This document shows, piece by piece, positions 26,963-35,028 of a stretch of DNA of 41,892 nt. The position numbers were made by a program, and so were the translations under genes. The first letter of the stretch is position 1; the number at the start of each line of letters is the position of its first letter. The notes beneath the pieces are model-generated. The model was not told where the DNA came from. It made no database searches and was given only the letters and a program-made list of their open reading frames with translations. The stretch comes from Spirochaetales bacterium (GTDB lineage Bacteria > Spirochaetota > Spirochaetia > SZUA-6 > JAFGRV01): NCBI GenBank assembly GCA_016937215.1, contig JAFGWI010000122.1:1-41892 (forward strand). The letters run 5' to 3'.

Positions 26963-28504
26963 ATGAATCATACACCCACCAACTCTGTATGGGAAATTAC
27001 CTATGCCTGCAACATGCGGTGTAAACACTGCGGTTCCAGTTGTGGAGAAAAATACCCCGACGAGCTTACCTTGGAGGAAGCTTATAAAGTATGCGACGAC
27101 CTGGCTGAATTGGGAATGGAAGTTGTCACTCTTTCAGGAGGTGAACCATTCCTTCATCCCCATTGGCCGGAAATTGCTAAGCGCTTGAATCAAAACGGGG
27201 TTACCGTTAACGCCATTTCAAATGGATGGTTTATAGACAAGGAACTGATTGAAAAAGCCAAAAAGGCCGGTATTGTCAACATCGGAGTCAGCCTCGATGG
27301 CTTAAAAGAAACCCACGATTTTATTCGCCGCCCGGGCGCTTTTGACCATGTGATGTCCGCTCTTGACGCGATGAACGCCGAAGGTATGCCAACGGTTATT
27401 TGTACCAGCGTTAATATGAGGAATTTCCCGGAACTGACTCAAATGAAGGAAGTGCTTTACGATAAAAATGTCCAGCGCTGGCAATTTCAAATTGCTTCAC
27501 CCATGGGCAACTTGCTGGACCACCCGGACCTGATTTGCGAAATGAAGGATATTGACAAGCTTATTGATTTTAGCCATGAAGTAATGAAAGAAGACAGAAT
27601 ATTGGTCGACCTGGCTGACGACATCGGTTACTTTAACATCAAAGTAAATGAAATACATCAAAAATCCTCTGTTTTGAACAAGCCTTGCTCCATGAAACAA
27701 GACTGCCAGGCAGGTAAACGCGTTATGGGTATTCGCGCCAATGGAGACATCACCGGTTGTTTATCCATTCGTGATAATAATTTTATTGAAGGCAATGTGA
27801 AAGAACGTGATTTAAAAGAAATCTGGAACGATGAAAAGGCGTTTTCCTGGAACCGGAATCTCACAAAGGACAAGCTAAGCGGGTTCTGCGGAAAATGCCA
27901 ATACGCCAATTATTGTCTGGGTGGATGCACGGGCTTAAAATTGACTTTCAGCGGCTCTATTTATGATAATAAATACTGTTCCTTTCGCCTGGCCATTGAG
28001 AATGAGGAAAAACGAATAGAAAAAATAACAGACCTTGTTCAATTGAAAACCGAAGGCCAGAAAGCACTGACCGATGAAGAATACCAGATTGCCGATATTT
28101 ATTTTGAAAAGGTATTAAAGCAGGATGCAAATGATCTGGAAACATTGAATTTACTGGGTTTCATAAATTATAACCTCGAAAATTATATAAAGGCAAAAAA
28201 TTACAATGTGGAAGTCCTTAAGCTCGATCAAAAAAACGCCTATGCTCACAAGGGGCTTGGTCTTTGCCTCTGCGCGCTGGGTGAGCTTTCTGAAGGAATC
28301 GGTCACTTGAACAAGGCCATAGAATTCGCCGATAAAAAATTCACTGATCCCTATTTTGATCTGGCCGTAATATACGCGAACAACAATCAAACCCAAAAAG
28401 CAATGGAAACCCTTGAAAAGGGTCGTGAAATATCCGATGACTTTAAAACACAATCACAGGAATTCTTTGAAAGTTTGAAGCAAAACCTGGTTGCTGTGAA
28501 TTAA
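26963..28504 (+). CDS. Radical SAM/SPASM peptide maturase with C-terminal TPR region
   Basis: A 513-residue enzyme predicted to modify the precursor. The radical SAM cluster is Cys16, Cys20 and Cys23 (CNMRCKHC), and the SAM-binding GGEP follows at 59-62. A SPASM region for two more iron-sulfur clusters shows Cys242, 248, 266, 309, 312, 318, 322 and 339, with CGKCQYANYCLGGC at its centre. About 360-490 reads as two to three tetratricopeptide-like repeats (NLLGFINYNLENYIKAKNY, AHKGLGLCLCALGE), which could bind the leader in place of a RiPP recognition element, as none is visible. Alternatives are a maturase making cyclophane or epimerised residues. The reaction cannot be told from sequence alone. 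Confidence 0.9.
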   Translation: MNHTPTNSVWEITYACNMRCKHCGSSCGEKYPDELTLEEAYKVCDDLAELGMEVVTLSGGEPFLHPHWPEIAKRLNQNGVTVNAISNGWFIDKELIEKAKKAGIVNIGVSLDGLKETHDFIRRPGAFDHVMSALDAMNAEGMPTVICTSVNMRNFPELTQMKEVLYDKNVQRWQFQIASPMGNLLDHPDLICEMKDIDKLIDFSHEVMKEDRILVDLADDIGYFNIKVNEIHQKSSVLNKPCSMKQDCQAGKRVMGIRANGDITGCLSIRDNNFIEGNVKERDLKEIWNDEKAFSWNRNLTKDKLSGFCGKCQYANYCLGGCTGLKLTFSGSIYDNKYCSFRLAIENEEKRIEKITDLVQLKTEGQKALTDEEYQIADIYFEKVLKQDANDLETLNLLGFINYNLENYIKAKNYNVEVLKLDQKNAYAHKGLGLCLCALGELSEGIGHLNKAIEFADKKFTDPYFDLAVIYANNNQTQKAMETLEKGREISDDFKTQSQEFFESLKQNLVAVN

Positions 28505-28514
28505 TAAATGAATG

Positions 28515-28547
28515 TTGCCTGAATATTTCTTAAGGATTTTCAGGCAA
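28515..28547. terminator. Hairpin between the convergent maturase and exporter genes
   Basis: TTGCCTGAA (28515-28523) pairs with TTCAGGCAA (28539-28547) in the 115-bp gap between converging genes. It could stop transcription from both sides, although no long T-run follows. Confidence 0.45.
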
Positions 28548-28619
28548 CACTTCTCGTTGCCATTCAATCAAAGCTCGAGTATTCCGCTAAACAAATAAAA
28601 CCGAATTTGACACGCTCGC

Positions 28620-29111
28620 TTATTCAGCTGAATCAAAAAGAACATCCAACAAAGTTCCTTCTCCCAATGAAACAATAAGAGAGTGTATAGCACCAACAGA
28701 AAAACTCTCGTCATTCTTAAAATCCTTTGACAAAGCAGCAGAAAAAATGGGCGTGAAGGAATCACTTATTTGCGATATTTTTTTAATCACAACAGCTTGA
28801 GGCCCCGCTTTGGTCATAATCACTGCCGATTGCCCCTCTTTAAAAAGGACATGTTCACTATCGGCAAGTTTAAATTCGATTTGCTTTTCACTCTTGGAAA
28901 AAGAAAGCAGGAAAATCGAATACTCCCGACTCCTATTGATTTTAATCATAAAGCCCGAAGCAACAAACAAAACAAGCAATAACAAAAAAAAATAAAGCAT
29001 AAATTTTAAATACAAAGGGATGGGGTGAAACAAGGAAATATCCTGCTCCAGATACAAGTCTTCAATTTGACGCGCTTCTAATGGTTCCGTTTTTTTATCC
29101 AAATCACTCAT
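28620..29111 (-). CDS. Short HlyD-like membrane-fusion stub
   Basis: A 163-residue protein, one base after the exporter stop, so part of its operon. It has a cytoplasmic N-terminal segment, one membrane helix (about 33-56) and a beta-rich outer part (FKLADSEHVLFKEGQSAVIM). This matches the N-terminal helix and beta-barrel portion of HlyD-type adaptors that pair with C39 exporters. The long coiled-coil hairpin and lipoyl domains of a normal 400-residue HlyD are missing, so it cannot reach an outer-membrane channel in the usual way. It may stabilise the exporter or dock another adaptor. No frameshift or gene remnant was noticed next to it. Confidence 0.6.
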   Translation of the reverse strand: MSDLDKKTEPLEARQIEDLYLEQDISLFHPIPLYLKFMLYFFLLLLVLFVASGFMIKINRSREYSIFLLSFSKSEKQIEFKLADSEHVLFKEGQSAVIMTKAGPQAVVIKKISQISDSFTPIFSAALSKDFKNDESFSVGAIHSLIVSLGEGTLLDVLFDSAE

Positions 29112-29112
29112 C

Positions 29113-31290
29113 CTACAAATCCAGATTATTCTTCATCAAATTATAGTAAAAGGATTTATGCGCTAGCAATTCTTCATGCCGCCCCTCTTCAACAATTCGA
29201 CCCTTTTCAAGCACAATTATCCTGTCCATGTTTTTTAAAGTCTGAAAGCGGTGGGCTATAATCAGGAAGCTTTGTTTCGTAAAATGATTAAATACATTTG
29301 TGAATATTCGCCCCTCCGATTCACCATCCAAAACACTGCTCGCTTCATCAAGAACAATCACCTCGGGACTGGATAAAAACAAACGGGCAAAAGCAATTTT
29401 AAGGCGTTGCCCTGAAGACAGGTTATCGCCGCTTTCTCCCACTTGATGGTTATAACCTAAATATAAATCATGAACAAAGGAATGTAAATCCGCCTTGCCC
29501 GCGGCCTCAACAACTTCATGGTCGGTCGCATCAGGCTTAACCATTTTTATATTATCCTTGATTGTGCCATTGAACAAGTAAACATTTTGAGGTAAAACAT
29601 AAATCAGACGACGCAAAGCCTGGGGGTTCCATTGGCGCGTTTCAATTCCACCTATTCTAATCTCACCGTCGTAGTTATTATAGAGTTGGACCAAAAGCCT
29701 TGTTAAGGTCGATTTTCCTGATCCATTTCTACCCACGATTCCCAGCTTGGTGCCAAAGGGGATTTTCAAATCGATTTGGTTAAGCACTTTGTTTTTCGAA
29801 TCTGGATGGTAGGAAAAACTCATAGCCCGATATTCTATATCTACCGTCCCCTCGTCGAGCAACTCTTTTACACCCTGATCCGGCTCAACCGGTTGCAAAA
29901 AAATATCATTCAATTTTTCAAAACTTACTGATGCTTCAATGATCAAAAACCAGAGTCCGGAAATGCTGTTCACCGAAGTCATTACTAAGGTATACATGCT
30001 TAAAAAAGCAACATATTGCCCAATGGTCAGCTGATTATAAAAAGCAAAATAGGCCCCTAACCAGAAAACCGTGATTTGGCTCACAAGGTTCACTCCACCG
30101 ACTATGGAATTATAAAGCATAAACATTTTATCAGCCCTTAACTGTCCTTGCATGGCATCGCGATAACGGTTTTTCCATTTATTCAGCTTCAGGTTTTCCA
30201 GTATCCTGAATTTAACAGTTTGAATTCCTAAAAGTGTATCCAGAAAAGCGCCCATTGATTTTTCATTTTTATGAAATATCTGATTCTCAAGATGCCGAAG
30301 TTTGGGTGTAAAAATAAATGTCAACGCTATCATTAGCACCAGAAAACAACAGGCAAGCAATGCTAAAAATTGATGATAAAGAAAAAGGATAATCAGAAAA
30401 TTTACTAAAAAAAGAACATTTAAAAATGATTGTAAAATAGAAGCGGAAAAATAACTTCTAATTTTCAGATTTTCCTGAAAGCGGTTTACAAAATCCTCTT
30501 TCTTATGAGAATCAAAATATTTCTGGGTTAAGCTGATCAAATGCCCGAACAATCGCCCAAAAAAATCCAGCTCAAACCTCACTTTGAAATGGGCCAGGAG
30601 CATACTGCTGACAAAACTTAAAGCAATTTGCAAAACAGAAATAATCCCAAGCCCGGCCAAAATAATAAACAGCAAATTTATCATTTTTTGTCCGATAACC
30701 TTGTCCAGCATGGCTTGGGTAAAAAAAGGCAATACCATACCCATCATTTGCAGAACACCGCTCGCGAGTAAAACTTCGAGGATCACTTGTTTAAAAGGAG
30801 AAAACAAGGATGAATATAATTTTTTTAAAAAACCTTTATTTTTTTTTCGTAATTCCAGTAAATCACGGACTCTCTGATTGCTAAAAAGATGATCCTGGGG
30901 TTCCAGATTTAAAACAATACCATTCCAGTTTTTCAGGAACTCGCTTTTTTTTATCTTGGCCTTGCCATAGGCCGGGTCGATTATGAAAACCGCCTTGTTG
31001 CTTACACGATAAACTATGATAAAATGATTACCTTGATAATGGGCGATAAAGGGTAAATCAAGGTTGAACAAATGCTGATATTCCAGCTTAAAACCTTCTG
31101 CCTTGAATCCAAAATCCTGAGCAATTTTTACGAGTGTCAACATGGTCACACCGGAACTTGAAACATTGGCCAGGTCTCTGAGTTCCGCTTGCAAATTAGG
31201 CAGCCCGTAGTATTTAAAAATCATGGCCAGGCAAGTAGTGCCGCACTCGCTCATGTCGCGTTGTTGAATAAATTTAATCCGCGTTTTCAT
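29113..31290 (-). CDS. C39-peptidase ABC exporter (peptidase-containing, PCAT type)
   Basis: A 725-residue bifunctional exporter. The N-terminal C39 peptidase has Gln10, Cys16 (DMSECGTTC), His89 (GNHFIIVY) and Asp105 (IDPAYG), so it should cleave after double-glycine leaders. About 155-440 holds six membrane helices. The ATPase domain shows GRNGSGKST (Walker A), LSSGQRLKIAFARL (signature) and VIVLDEASSVLD (Walker B), with His in LIIAHRF. The matching double-glycine leader is on the plus-strand precursor 4 kb away. The start ATG at 31290 has a poor ribosome site and the transcript start is unclear. Confidence 0.95.
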   Translation of the reverse strand: MKTRIKFIQQRDMSECGTTCLAMIFKYYGLPNLQAELRDLANVSSSGVTMLTLVKIAQDFGFKAEGFKLEYQHLFNLDLPFIAHYQGNHFIIVYRVSNKAVFIIDPAYGKAKIKKSEFLKNWNGIVLNLEPQDHLFSNQRVRDLLELRKKNKGFLKKLYSSLFSPFKQVILEVLLASGVLQMMGMVLPFFTQAMLDKVIGQKMINLLFIILAGLGIISVLQIALSFVSSMLLAHFKVRFELDFFGRLFGHLISLTQKYFDSHKKEDFVNRFQENLKIRSYFSASILQSFLNVLFLVNFLIILFLYHQFLALLACCFLVLMIALTFIFTPKLRHLENQIFHKNEKSMGAFLDTLLGIQTVKFRILENLKLNKWKNRYRDAMQGQLRADKMFMLYNSIVGGVNLVSQITVFWLGAYFAFYNQLTIGQYVAFLSMYTLVMTSVNSISGLWFLIIEASVSFEKLNDIFLQPVEPDQGVKELLDEGTVDIEYRAMSFSYHPDSKNKVLNQIDLKIPFGTKLGIVGRNGSGKSTLTRLLVQLYNNYDGEIRIGGIETRQWNPQALRRLIYVLPQNVYLFNGTIKDNIKMVKPDATDHEVVEAAGKADLHSFVHDLYLGYNHQVGESGDNLSSGQRLKIAFARLFLSSPEVIVLDEASSVLDGESEGRIFTNVFNHFTKQSFLIIAHRFQTLKNMDRIIVLEKGRIVEEGRHEELLAHKSFYYNLMKNNLDL

Positions 31291-31507
31291 AATATGTTTA
31301 GTTCATCCTTAACTGAAACAAGGCCTTTGTCAAGCCATTTTATAATGCGGCTGTTCAACCTATATTCCACCCCGTTCTTCAGGATCTAATACCCTGTAAT
31401 TTCGCTTAGTATTTGTGGTATTTTTTGAATTCATTTAGGCGGCTACTTTTCTTATGCTTTTTGGGTTAAACATAGGAATATCAAAGGAAGACAACCTTTT
31501 CAATATT

Positions 31508-31546
31508 GTTTGCGCCCCCAAGGAGTACCGCCTGGGGGGGGGCAAA
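31508..31546. other. GC-rich hairpin
   Basis: TTTGCGCCCCCAAGG can pair with CCTGGGGGGGGCAAA around a short loop, giving a strong imperfect stem. It lies 220 bp upstream of the exporter gene in a 1.1-kb non-coding region. Role unknown; it is not followed by a T-run. Confidence 0.45.
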
Positions 31547-31587
31547 CTGTTACCCTCAAAAGTGTTGCTTTTCAAACTTGAATTCGG

Positions 31588-31601
31588 GTGCGGAAAGTGG
31601 G
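31588..31601. repeat. 14-bp sequence shared with 5176-5189
   Basis: GTGCGGAAAGTGGG is the exact reverse complement of 5176-5189. It directly precedes structured repeat copy 5. Confidence 0.35.
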
Positions 31602-31613
31602 GTTCAAGTAATC

Positions 31614-31904
31614 CGCGTTAGTGATTGAAGCGGAAACCCCGCAGCAGCCCGGCAGCCCCGCCTTTGACGCGAGGAAAAGGGAAAAGGGGCTGCCACAAAA
31701 GGGCTGCGAGGAGTTGGAGCGAAAAGCACGGCCATATAACGTTTATTAAGCTTACACCAGTATTTGTTTTAAAAAAAATTTTTGGCCTTGTCAAAAAATG
31801 ACAATTCAGGCGATAAAACAATTTACAGAACCATTTATGGCTACAGCTTAAAAGCAGCTGGTCAAAAGCAGCACAAAACCAAGCAACGTTATATGGCAAC
31901 GCCC
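31614..31904 (-). repeat. Structured dispersed repeat, copy 5, with enlarged stem I
   Basis: On the minus strand it starts GGGCGTTG and ends ATCACTAACGCG. Stem I is CCATATAACGTT paired with AACGTTATATGG (31732-31743 and 31885-31896), but the loop is about 141 bases, against tens in other copies. Then come the linker CCGTGCTTTTCGCTCC and GC-rich stems built from GCAGCCC and GGCAGCCCC. A 97-codon minus frame crosses it but has no ribosome site or recognisable domain. The inserted part has no transposase. Confidence 0.75.
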
Positions 31905-32394
31905 TGAACACTTTTTAACTATGTTATATTCAGCCGCGCTATTCAAAAAACATAACGAGTGTTCGCTTACAGATGACGCATCCTTTATCTGACATTTGAA
32001 AAGTGAACCACCGGTCTATCATCATTAGCCCTGGCATCGTGGGTAACGGAAAACTGTTGATTCCACCGATAATTATTTATAGACCTTTTTTGCCGAAACG
32101 AACGGAGTTTTAATTTAAAATGTTTTACAACAAAAAAACCTTCTCATGTTGAGTTTCACGATTCCCATAAAAATATCACGATTCCATAAATAATCATTTT
32201 TATTGCGAATATCTTTCCATTATCGCGCGATTTAAGGCAATTCACACCTGGAAGGGATTGACTTTGACCTGCCCGGTCATGTTATAAACGAAAGAGTCAA
32301 GAACAATGACATGATAGTCATTCTATAGCCGATTTGACATTTATTACAGTCTGTAAAAATTGACTGAAATCTCATACTAAAAAAGGAAAATCCA
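31905..32394. other. Intergenic stretch before the ABC-F gene
   Basis: No gene is supported. A TTGACA hexamer at 32334-32339 has no clear partner -10 box. Frame 32236-32328 reads as 30 sense codons followed by a stop without a start codon (ending VKNNDMIVIL) and could be a gene-end remnant. Confidence 0.3.
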
Positions 32395-34029
32395 GTGATT
32401 ACAACATCAAATATTACTCTAAGTTATGGAGAACAATTATTATTCAAGGATGTAAACATAAAATTTCTTCCGGGAAACTGTTACGGTTTGATCGGAGCAA
32501 ACGGAGCAGGTAAATCAACATTCCTGAAAATTTTATCCGGCGAAATTGAAGCTGACAAAGGCGAAATCATCGTTTCCAAGGGTGAGCGAATCGCGGTTTT
32601 AAAACAGGACCACTATGCTTTTAATAATTATCAGGTTCTTGAGACAGTTATCATGGGTCATAAAGAATTGTACAGTATCATGAAAGAGCGGGACGAAATT
32701 TACGCCAAAGCTGATTTTTCCGAGGAAGACGGTTTAAGAGCCGCCGAGCTTGAATCCAACTTCGGTGAGTTAAACGGCTGGGAATCTGATTCCGAAGCCG
32801 CCAAATTACTGGCTGGTCTTGGCGTGGCCGAAGAATTTCACACAAAAAAAATGGCCGACATCGAAGACTCGATTAAGGTTCGCGTTTTACTAGCCCAGGC
32901 TTTGTTCGGGGAACCGGCCATTTTACTTCTTGACGAACCGACCAACCACCTGGATTTAAACTCCATAATGTGGCTTGAGAATTTTTTAATGCAGTTCAAG
33001 AACACAGCGATTATTGTGTCTCACGACAGGCATTTTTTAAACACCGTTTGTACCCATATTGCCGATATTGATTTTCAACGCATACAAATGTATGTTGGCA
33101 ACTATGACTTCTGGTACTTGTCCAGTCAGCTGGCACGCAAACAACAAGCTGATCTTAAAACAAAACGGGAAGATAAAATTGCCGAATTAAAACAATTCAT
33201 TCAACGTTTTAGCGCCAATGTGGCAAAATCGCGACAAGCCACTTCGCGTAAAAAACTTATCGACAAACTAACAATTGACGACATAAAAGCAACGTCACGG
33301 CGCTTTCCCTATGTGCATTTCAAACCGGACAGGGAATGCGGTAAAAACATTCTGACCATAGAACATCTTTCAGCCTCTATTGAAGGTAAAAAAATTCTCG
33401 ATGACTTTCACCTGATTGTGAATCCCGGCGACAAAATTGCCTTTGTCGGCCCCAATCATATTGCCAAAACCCTGCTGTTCCAGATTCTTGCCGGCGAGAC
33501 CAAAGCCGATTCCGGAAGCTTTACCTGGGGCGTAACCATTAGTCCGGCTTATTACCCAAAGGATAATGACAAGTTTTTCGAAAAAGATATGAGTCTGGTC
33601 GACTGGCTTAGCCAATTCAAACAAACCCAGGAAGAAAAGGACCTCCGCGGTTTTCTGGGACGAATGCTTTTTTCAGGCGATGAAGCTTTAAAAAGCGTTA
33701 AGGTCTTATCGGGCGGTGAAAAAGTGCGCTGTATGCTTTCACGCATGATGATAACCGGCGCCAACGCCCTGATTTTCGATGAGCCCACCAACCATCTGGA
33801 TCTGGAAGCTATCACAGCCTTGAATAACGCGTTAAAAGATTTTAACGGCATTATTCTTTTTTCATCCCACGACCACCAGTTTGTGACCACCGTGGCCAAC
33901 CGGATTATCGAGTTCACACCAGACGGTATTATTGACCGAATGATGAATTTTGATGAGTATCTAGAGGATGAAAAAATCCAGGAATTACGCGACCGGATGT
34001 ATCATCAGCATTTGAATTTATCCATTTAA
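32395..34029 (+). CDS. ABC-F family ATPase (YbiT-like)
   Basis: A 544-residue soluble protein with two ABC domains and no membrane region. ABC-F proteins act on ribosomes, easing stalled translation or protecting from antibiotics. The start is a GTG after AAAAGGAAAA. Domain 1 has Walker A GANGAGKST and Walker B ILLLDEPTNHLDL, but its signature is IEDSIKVRVLLAQAL rather than LSGG. Domain 2 has signature LSGGEKVRCMLSRMM and ALIFDEPTNHLDL, but its Walker A is GPNHIAKT, with Ala in place of the Gly before Lys. YbiT-group proteins also have a degenerate first signature. The linker between domains is rich in Lys and Arg. Confidence 0.92.
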   Translation: MITTSNITLSYGEQLLFKDVNIKFLPGNCYGLIGANGAGKSTFLKILSGEIEADKGEIIVSKGERIAVLKQDHYAFNNYQVLETVIMGHKELYSIMKERDEIYAKADFSEEDGLRAAELESNFGELNGWESDSEAAKLLAGLGVAEEFHTKKMADIEDSIKVRVLLAQALFGEPAILLLDEPTNHLDLNSIMWLENFLMQFKNTAIIVSHDRHFLNTVCTHIADIDFQRIQMYVGNYDFWYLSSQLARKQQADLKTKREDKIAELKQFIQRFSANVAKSRQATSRKKLIDKLTIDDIKATSRRFPYVHFKPDRECGKNILTIEHLSASIEGKKILDDFHLIVNPGDKIAFVGPNHIAKTLLFQILAGETKADSGSFTWGVTISPAYYPKDNDKFFEKDMSLVDWLSQFKQTQEEKDLRGFLGRMLFSGDEALKSVKVLSGGEKVRCMLSRMMITGANALIFDEPTNHLDLEAITALNNALKDFNGIILFSSHDHQFVTTVANRIIEFTPDGIIDRMMNFDEYLEDEKIQELRDRMYHQHLNLSI

Positions 34030-34036
34030 AAGTTTT

Positions 34037-34077
34037 AAAAAAAATGCCGCGCTTACACAAAACGCAAAGCGCGGCAT
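34037..34077 (-). terminator. Terminator hairpin beyond the ABC-F gene
   Basis: ATGCCGCGCTT (34044-34054) pairs with AAGCGCGGCAT (34067-34077), an 11-bp stem. The T-run is on the minus-strand side, so it ends minus transcripts best. It lies 14 bp after the ABC-F stop and may slow plus transcripts too. Confidence 0.6.
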
Positions 34078-34289
34078 CCCATTGAAAATTATTCTTGCCT
34101 CAAATAATTACAATTAAAATTGTATTTACACTCACAGTTAAACAACTACCATCCGATTAGCTGTTTCGTGATACAACCATCAATTTGTATGATGATTCAA
34201 AAGTATCAAAATAACCACAATCCATGGTGTGACAAATGATGCGACAAAGCGATAAAAAAATTGTTCTTTTTTATTCAACTGAGGCTTTT

Positions 34290-34440
34290 GGGCGTTGCCT
34301 GCCGCCCAGAGGCAAGGCAGGCCGGGCTTTCCAGGGCTGCGCTGTCGCTTCGAACAGGCGGGCCGCTAAAAAAACGCGTCCCGCCTGTTGCCTTCGCCTT
34401 TTTTGAAAAAAAGGCTCGGCCCCTTTCAATCCCTAACGCG
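34290..34440 (+). repeat. Structured dispersed repeat, copy 6
   Basis: Starts GGGCGTTGCCTGC and ends ATCCCTAACGCG. Stem I pairs GCCTGCC (34297-34303) with GGCAGGC (34316-34322). The linker CCGGGCTTTCC...GCTGTCGCTTCGAA follows, then CAGGCGGG/CCCGCCTG, and stem III pairs GCCTTTTTT (34396-34404) with AAAAAAGGC (34407-34415). The 499-bp gap between the ABC-F and SEC-C genes is largely this element plus two terminators. Confidence 0.88.
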
Positions 34441-34474
34441 GAGAATAGAGCTGCCAATTCAACCCGGCAGCGAC

Positions 34475-34501
34475 AAAAAAAAGCCGGCAATTTCTGCCGG
34501 C
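34475..34501 (-). terminator. Rho-independent terminator of the SEC-C gene
   Basis: On the minus strand GCCGGCA pairs with TGCCGGC (34501-34495 and 34489-34483), followed by eight T residues (34482-34475). It lies 28 bp past the stop of the SEC-C gene. Confidence 0.8.
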
Positions 34502-34528
34502 CTAAATAATGCTCTTATAGCAAACAAC

Positions 34529-34843
34529 TCAGCCCATGGCCGATCGCCTGGGAAGATTTGTCGCGCCAGCCTTTTGGCCCGACACATGTTTTGACGCCTT
34601 CGTTTTATGCTGATACGATGTTTTGGGTTCCACTTTGTCTGAAGCAGCATTCTCAGCTTCTTCTTTCTCCGCAGCAGCCTTTGTTTCGGCCTCGGCCTCT
34701 TCCTGCTCCTTTTTCAACTGCTGGCTCCTTGCGGCTTCATCCTCGGGCAAATGACATTTTTTGTATTTTTTGCCGGATCCGCAGGGACAACTGTCGTTTC
34801 GGCCTGTTGTTTTTAAACGCTCAAGATAATCCTCGTTACTCAT
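34529..34843 (-). CDS. Small SEC-C zinc-motif protein
   Basis: A 104-residue protein with an N-terminal SEC-C motif: Cys19, Cys21, Cys30 and His31 (NDSCPCGSGKKYKKCH), the zinc site also found at the end of SecA. The rest is a highly charged, Ala- and Glu-rich, probably helical or disordered tail. Such proteins are usually small adaptors whose partner is unknown. The ATG at 34843 follows GGAGG. It stands alone with its own terminator. Confidence 0.8.
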   Translation of the reverse strand: MSNEDYLERLKTTGRNDSCPCGSGKKYKKCHLPEDEAARSQQLKKEQEEAEAETKAAAEKEEAENAASDKVEPKTSYQHKTKASKHVSGQKAGATNLPRRSAMG

Positions 34844-34933
34844 AATTCCTCCACTAAAAACAAAAGTTTATAAATATATTATGATACAAATTTTAAAAAA
34901 AAGCATCACTAAATGCGAATTTTAAGCCAAAAC

Positions 34934-34967
34934 AGGCTCTTCAAAAACTAAGGTTTTGCAAGAGCCT
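34934..34967 (-). terminator. Terminator after the anchored protein gene
   Basis: AGGCTCTT (34934-34941) pairs with AAGAGCCT (34960-34967), with inner AAAA/TTTT pairing. On the minus strand a short T-rich tail follows. It lies about 60 bp past the stop. Confidence 0.55.
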
Positions 34968-35028
34968 CAGATAACTATCATTTTTTAAAAAAAGTATCAA
35001 TCTGTAAATTTTCAATTTTCTGGCTAGT

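Noticed and set aside
31732-31896. Integron attC site (CCATATAAC...GTTATATGG)
   Set aside because: Outer bases look attC-like, but the copies are bounded by GGGCGTT at the 5' end and TAACGCG at the 3' end, the reverse of the attC arrangement (RYYYAAC first, GTTRRRY last). No integrase or cassette array is present.
31618-31911. 97-codon minus-strand frame
   Set aside because: It crosses repeat copy 5 with its GC-rich stems; no start signal or domain.
32236-32328. 30-codon protein-like stretch ending VKNNDMIVIL
   Set aside because: No start codon and bounded by stops; too short to call a gene, noted only as a possible remnant.
15793-34440. CRISPR array
   Set aside because: Repeats are far apart, occur in both orientations and are not separated by uniform spacers; no cas gene is seen.
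34261-34509. Open frames of 68-82 codons on both strands
   Set aside because: Again within a structured repeat copy, without ribosome sites.
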